A DNA stretch of 8,767 bases, taken from assembly GCA_002359895.1 (NCBI GenBank), contig DEOB01000010.1:873537-882303 (forward strand), given 5' to 3'. Position numbers and translations under genes: made by a program. The notes under the pieces are model-generated. The model was not told where the DNA came from. It saw only the letters and a list, made by a program, of their open reading frames with translations, and ran no database searches. Source of the stretch: Stenotrophomonas sp. UBA2629 (GTDB lineage Bacteria > Pseudomonadota > Gammaproteobacteria > Xanthomonadales > Xanthomonadaceae). Below are positions 7,321-8,767 of this stretch, one piece after another; the stretch's first letter is position 1, and every line of letters begins with the position of its first letter.

Positions 7321-8181
7321 TTGACTAGATTTAATGGTGGGATTTATAAGCGGTTTCAGGATGTCCCTGTCGAATATGTTCGTGGAATGGCTGGGGTCAG
7401 AAATTGCGCTTCGCTTGAGCGCATTCTTGACAATGGGAAGGACTGGGTGTTGGAGTCATTTAAAGGGCTTCAGCCGGAGTCTTTCAAGGTTCTTGATGAG
7501 CTGAGTAATGATGTGTTACTTGGCATTATGCTGATTAAGGATCTGCTTCACACTGACGCCCCGGACATGGTTTCTCCATTTTTATTTGTCGAGACGCCCG
7601 GTGGGGTTGTTAAGATCGAAGAGGGTCATACTGGAGATAGGTTCGAGGAAGGGAGCGTATTTGGCGGATCAATTCTTGCCTTGCCTTATGAGGTTTCAAA
7701 GTCATGGCTGTGGCGGACTGGTGGGTGGAAAATGCCAGAGGAAATTCCGGATAATCCATTGAGTAGTAGGCGTCTTGTCGCGCATCCGCAAGCGTCATGG
7801 CTGCCAATTAACATGGTGATAGCATCCTATGGGCACAGAAAGCCCGATAGCTTAATGGCGAATGTTGTAGCGCAGGTGCCAAGGGCTGTTGAAACTCGTC
7901 ATAATAAATATGATGGAGTTAATTACAGTTGGGTGGCAATGCGTTGCTTTCTTGATACAAGGAAGGATGGAGTTCAAGGAAAGGTGGGGGATCAGTTGTT
8001 TGTTATTGATTCCGCGCGCGATCATGTCGTTTATCATGTAAATAATGGGGATGTGGAAAATATTGGGGTGCTGGATAGTCCGAGTAAGGCGATTGATTGT
8101 TATTCTGCATATGTGTTGTCTGGTGGCGATGGTTATTTCGATTTTTCGCGATGGCGTAGGAATATTGGTGGTATAGGTTGA
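7321..8181 (+). CDS. cdiI: Putative CDI immunity protein, unrecognised family, 286 aa
   Basis: It starts at TTG behind a strong ribosome binding site, 17 nt after the cdiA stop, and ends at TGA 8179-8181. The position directly behind a toxin-encoding CdiA C-terminus is the basis for calling it the cognate immunity protein, which would bind and neutralise the HNH nuclease in the cytoplasm. There is no signal peptide or membrane segment. The product is mildly acidic by my count (37 Asp+Glu against 31 Lys+Arg), has many Trp/Tyr/Phe and Gly, and two Cys besides one near the N-terminus. At 286 residues it is longer than most known CDI immunity proteins (commonly about 80-180). Its coding sequence is AT-rich like the toxin end (38% GC over 7321-7380), so toxin and immunity probably travelled together. 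I recognise no family. The C-terminal GDQLFVIDSARDHVVYHV and KAIDCYSAYVL faintly recall SMI1/SUKH immunity proteins, which is a weak guess only. Confidence 0.75.
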   Translation: MTRFNGGIYKRFQDVPVEYVRGMAGVRNCASLERILDNGKDWVLESFKGLQPESFKVLDELSNDVLLGIMLIKDLLHTDAPDMVSPFLFVETPGGVVKIEEGHTGDRFEEGSVFGGSILALPYEVSKSWLWRTGGWKMPEEIPDNPLSSRRLVAHPQASWLPINMVIASYGHRKPDSLMANVVAQVPRAVETRHNKYDGVNYSWVAMRCFLDTRKDGVQGKVGDQLFVIDSARDHVVYHVNNGDVENIGVLDSPSKAIDCYSAYVLSGGDGYFDFSRWRRNIGGIG

Positions 8182-8189
8182 GGAGGGCC

Positions 8190-8207
8190 GGGGTCAGAGT
8201 CGGGTTT
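8190..8207 (+). repeat. REP-like element copy 1
   Basis: GGGGTCAGAGTCGGGTTT begins 8 nt after the immunity gene stop codon. All 18 bases are identical to the start of the copy at 8395-8412, and the similarity fades into TTAAGAAC, like a truncated unit. This GGGGTCAGAGT core is familiar as an intergenic repeat in gammaproteobacterial genomes. Confidence 0.7.
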
Positions 8208-8305
8208 TTAAGAACTTACCTCCATGGCGTGCTTGGCTTGGCGTGGTGCGTCGTTATCCCCTCAAGGTCGCCAAGTGGCCAGCAAGTTCACTGCTACATA
8301 TTTCG

Positions 8306-8339
8306 CACAATAAAAGAGGGGTCACAATAAAAGAGGGGT
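8306..8339 (+). repeat. Perfect 17-bp tandem duplication
   Basis: CACAATAAAAGAGGGGT occurs at 8306-8322 and again immediately at 8323-8339 without a mismatch. The second copy runs straight into a full GGGGTCAGAGTCG element starting at 8335, and the first contains only the truncated core GGGGTCA. This looks like a recent slippage duplication at the left border of the repeat unit. Confidence 0.85.
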
Positions 8340-8454
8340 CAGAGTCGTGTTTCGTAAGGATCGGGTTTCCCCGTGTTCTCGATAGCTAAAAGCAGGGGTC
8401 AGAGTCGGGTTTCGCAAGAATCGGGCTTCCCTCTGTTTTCGGCAGCCAAACAAA
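8335..8454 (+). repeat. Two head-to-tail 60-bp REP-like units
   Basis: Units 8335-8394 and 8395-8454 align without gaps at 47 of 60 positions by hand count. Each begins with GGGGTCAGAGTCG. The first 13 bases are identical, and most later differences are transitions. The first unit contains a short hairpin, CGGG (8362-8365), TTTC loop, CCCG (8370-8373). The units are probably non-autonomous elements of REP/RAYT type; no transposase gene is in the window. Confidence 0.75.
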
Positions 8455-8481
8455 TCCACCATAAGGGGGCTCTGACCCCTG
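8393..8481. repeat. 12-bp inverted repeat bracketing the last REP-like unit
   Basis: CAGGGGTCAGAG (8393-8404) and its exact reverse complement CTCTGACCCCTG (8470-8481) enclose the second 60-bp unit. The pair suggests a complete element with convergent ends (a BIME-like arrangement). In RNA it could form a long-range stem with a 65-nt loop. Confidence 0.75.
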
Positions 8482-8492
8482 TTTTTAGGGGT
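8475..8492 (+). terminator. Small hairpin with T-rich loop, weak terminator candidate
   Basis: ACCCCT (8475-8480), loop GTTTTT, AGGGGT (8487-8492) form a perfect 6-bp stem. No T-run follows the stem, so it is a poor intrinsic terminator. It may simply be a structural part of the inverted REP-like end. Confidence 0.3.
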
Positions 8493-8566
8493 GGTATCTT
8501 GCTGTGTGGTAAATGGAAGATTGATTCGCAGTTGCTGCCTGAGTTGTCGGTAATGAAGGGTTCAAA

Positions 8567-8767
8567 ATGAGGAATTTACTGGAGGATTGGCTCGCCTTTT
8601 GTAAGGTTGAATCGGATTTTGATAAATCGCACTTCATGGGTTTATTAAAGAGTCATTCCAGTCCCGGTGATCTGAGGGCTATATTTGGTTCTTTCCCGCA
8701 GCCTGATATCTTGGCGCGTAATGCTGAAGAGGTTCTCCGTTACGGGACTATTGCTGCGTATTTAGTG
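8567..8767 (+). CDS. Hypothetical protein, 3' end outside window, possible orphan immunity gene
   Basis: ATG at 8567 is preceded by GAAGGG (8555-8560), 6 nt upstream, a reasonable ribosome binding site. The frame stays open to the last base, giving 67 residues. The product begins MRNLLEDWLAFCKVESDFDK, looks soluble, and has no signal peptide or membrane segment in view. Residues alternate between helix-prone (EDWLAFCKV, ARNAEEVLRYG) and short polar turns. Composition is AT-rich like the toxin and immunity genes. CDI loci often carry further immunity genes or orphan toxin/immunity pairs behind the first immunity gene, so an extra immunity gene is plausible. I do not recognise the family, and the partial length prevents a firmer call. 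Confidence 0.6.
   Translation, partial: MRNLLEDWLAFCKVESDFDKSHFMGLLKSHSSPGDLRAIFGSFPQPDILARNAEEVLRYGTIAAYLV

Larger units (their letters stand above)
8182..8566. other. Intergenic region filled with REP-like repeats
   Basis: 385 nt with no convincing gene. It contains three direct copies of GGGGTCAGAGTCG, a truncated copy (8318-8324), one inverted copy (8470-8479), a 17-bp tandem duplication, and a 7-bp stem CTTGGCG (8237-8243) / CGCCAAG (8269-8275) with a 25-nt loop. No canonical rho-independent terminator with a T-run is evident directly after the immunity gene, and no promoter can be named with confidence ahead of the gene at 8567. Confidence 0.7.

Noticed and set aside
8181..8330. Open frame through the start of the intergenic region, considered as a gene remnant
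   Set aside because: It has no start with a ribosome binding site, passes through a repeat element, and the short translation resembles nothing I recognise.
8190..8492. CRISPR array
   Set aside because: The copies are too few and diverged, irregularly spaced and include an inverted copy; there are no uniform repeats with unique spacers.
8521..8556. Sigma-70 promoter ahead of the gene at 8567 (TTGATT ... TAATGA)
   Set aside because: The spacing between the boxes is about 24 nt, too long for a normal promoter, and TAATGA is a poor -10 box.
8373..8570. 65-codon forward frame in the repeat region
   Set aside because: It runs through the REP-like units and the hairpin, starts with GTG without a convincing ribosome binding site, and ends where a better-supported gene starts at 8567.

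Overview
The window is the 3' part of a contact-dependent growth inhibition (CDI) or filamentous-haemagglutinin-type two-partner-secretion locus. It comes from a high-GC gammaproteobacterium. A Xanthomonadaceae host such as Stenotrophomonas or Xanthomonas fits best, judging from the GC-rich codon use of the core, the CdiA-like architecture and the GGGGTCAGAGTCG repeats, but the genus is an inference.

Layout: positions 2-7303 are one reading frame already open at the left edge, so the signal peptide, the secretion (TPS) domain and the transporter gene cdiB must lie upstream. The visible 2433 residues run in the usual CdiA order. First comes a first block of haemagglutinin repeats (2 to about 1890). 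Next is a non-repeat, cysteine-containing segment where receptor-binding domains sit (about 1890-2480), then a Gly/Ser/Ala linker (about 2480-2790) and a Tyr/Pro-type conserved domain (about 2800-3250). A second repeat block rich in AGRD motifs follows (about 3275-5830), then a pretoxin region (about 5880-6460). The protein ends in a C-terminal toxin module (about 6460-7303) with an HNH nuclease signature. GC content falls from 64% (6241-6360) to 38% (6481-6600) where the toxin module begins, the usual mark of an exchanged cassette.

A gene with a strong ribosome binding site and a TTG start follows 17 nt later (7321-8181). By position it is the cognate immunity gene, though its 286-residue product is unfamiliar to me. 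A 385-nt gap follows, filled with REP-like GGGGTCAGAGTCG repeats (direct copies, one inverted copy, and a perfect 17-bp tandem duplication). At the right edge another low-GC gene starts at 8567 and runs out of the window. It may be a second immunity or orphan-cassette gene.

Inferred working of the locus: the CdiA stick is displayed on the cell surface, binds a neighbour, delivers the C-terminal nuclease into it, and sister cells are spared by the downstream protein. The most novel parts are the toxin/immunity pair and the repeat cluster beside it.
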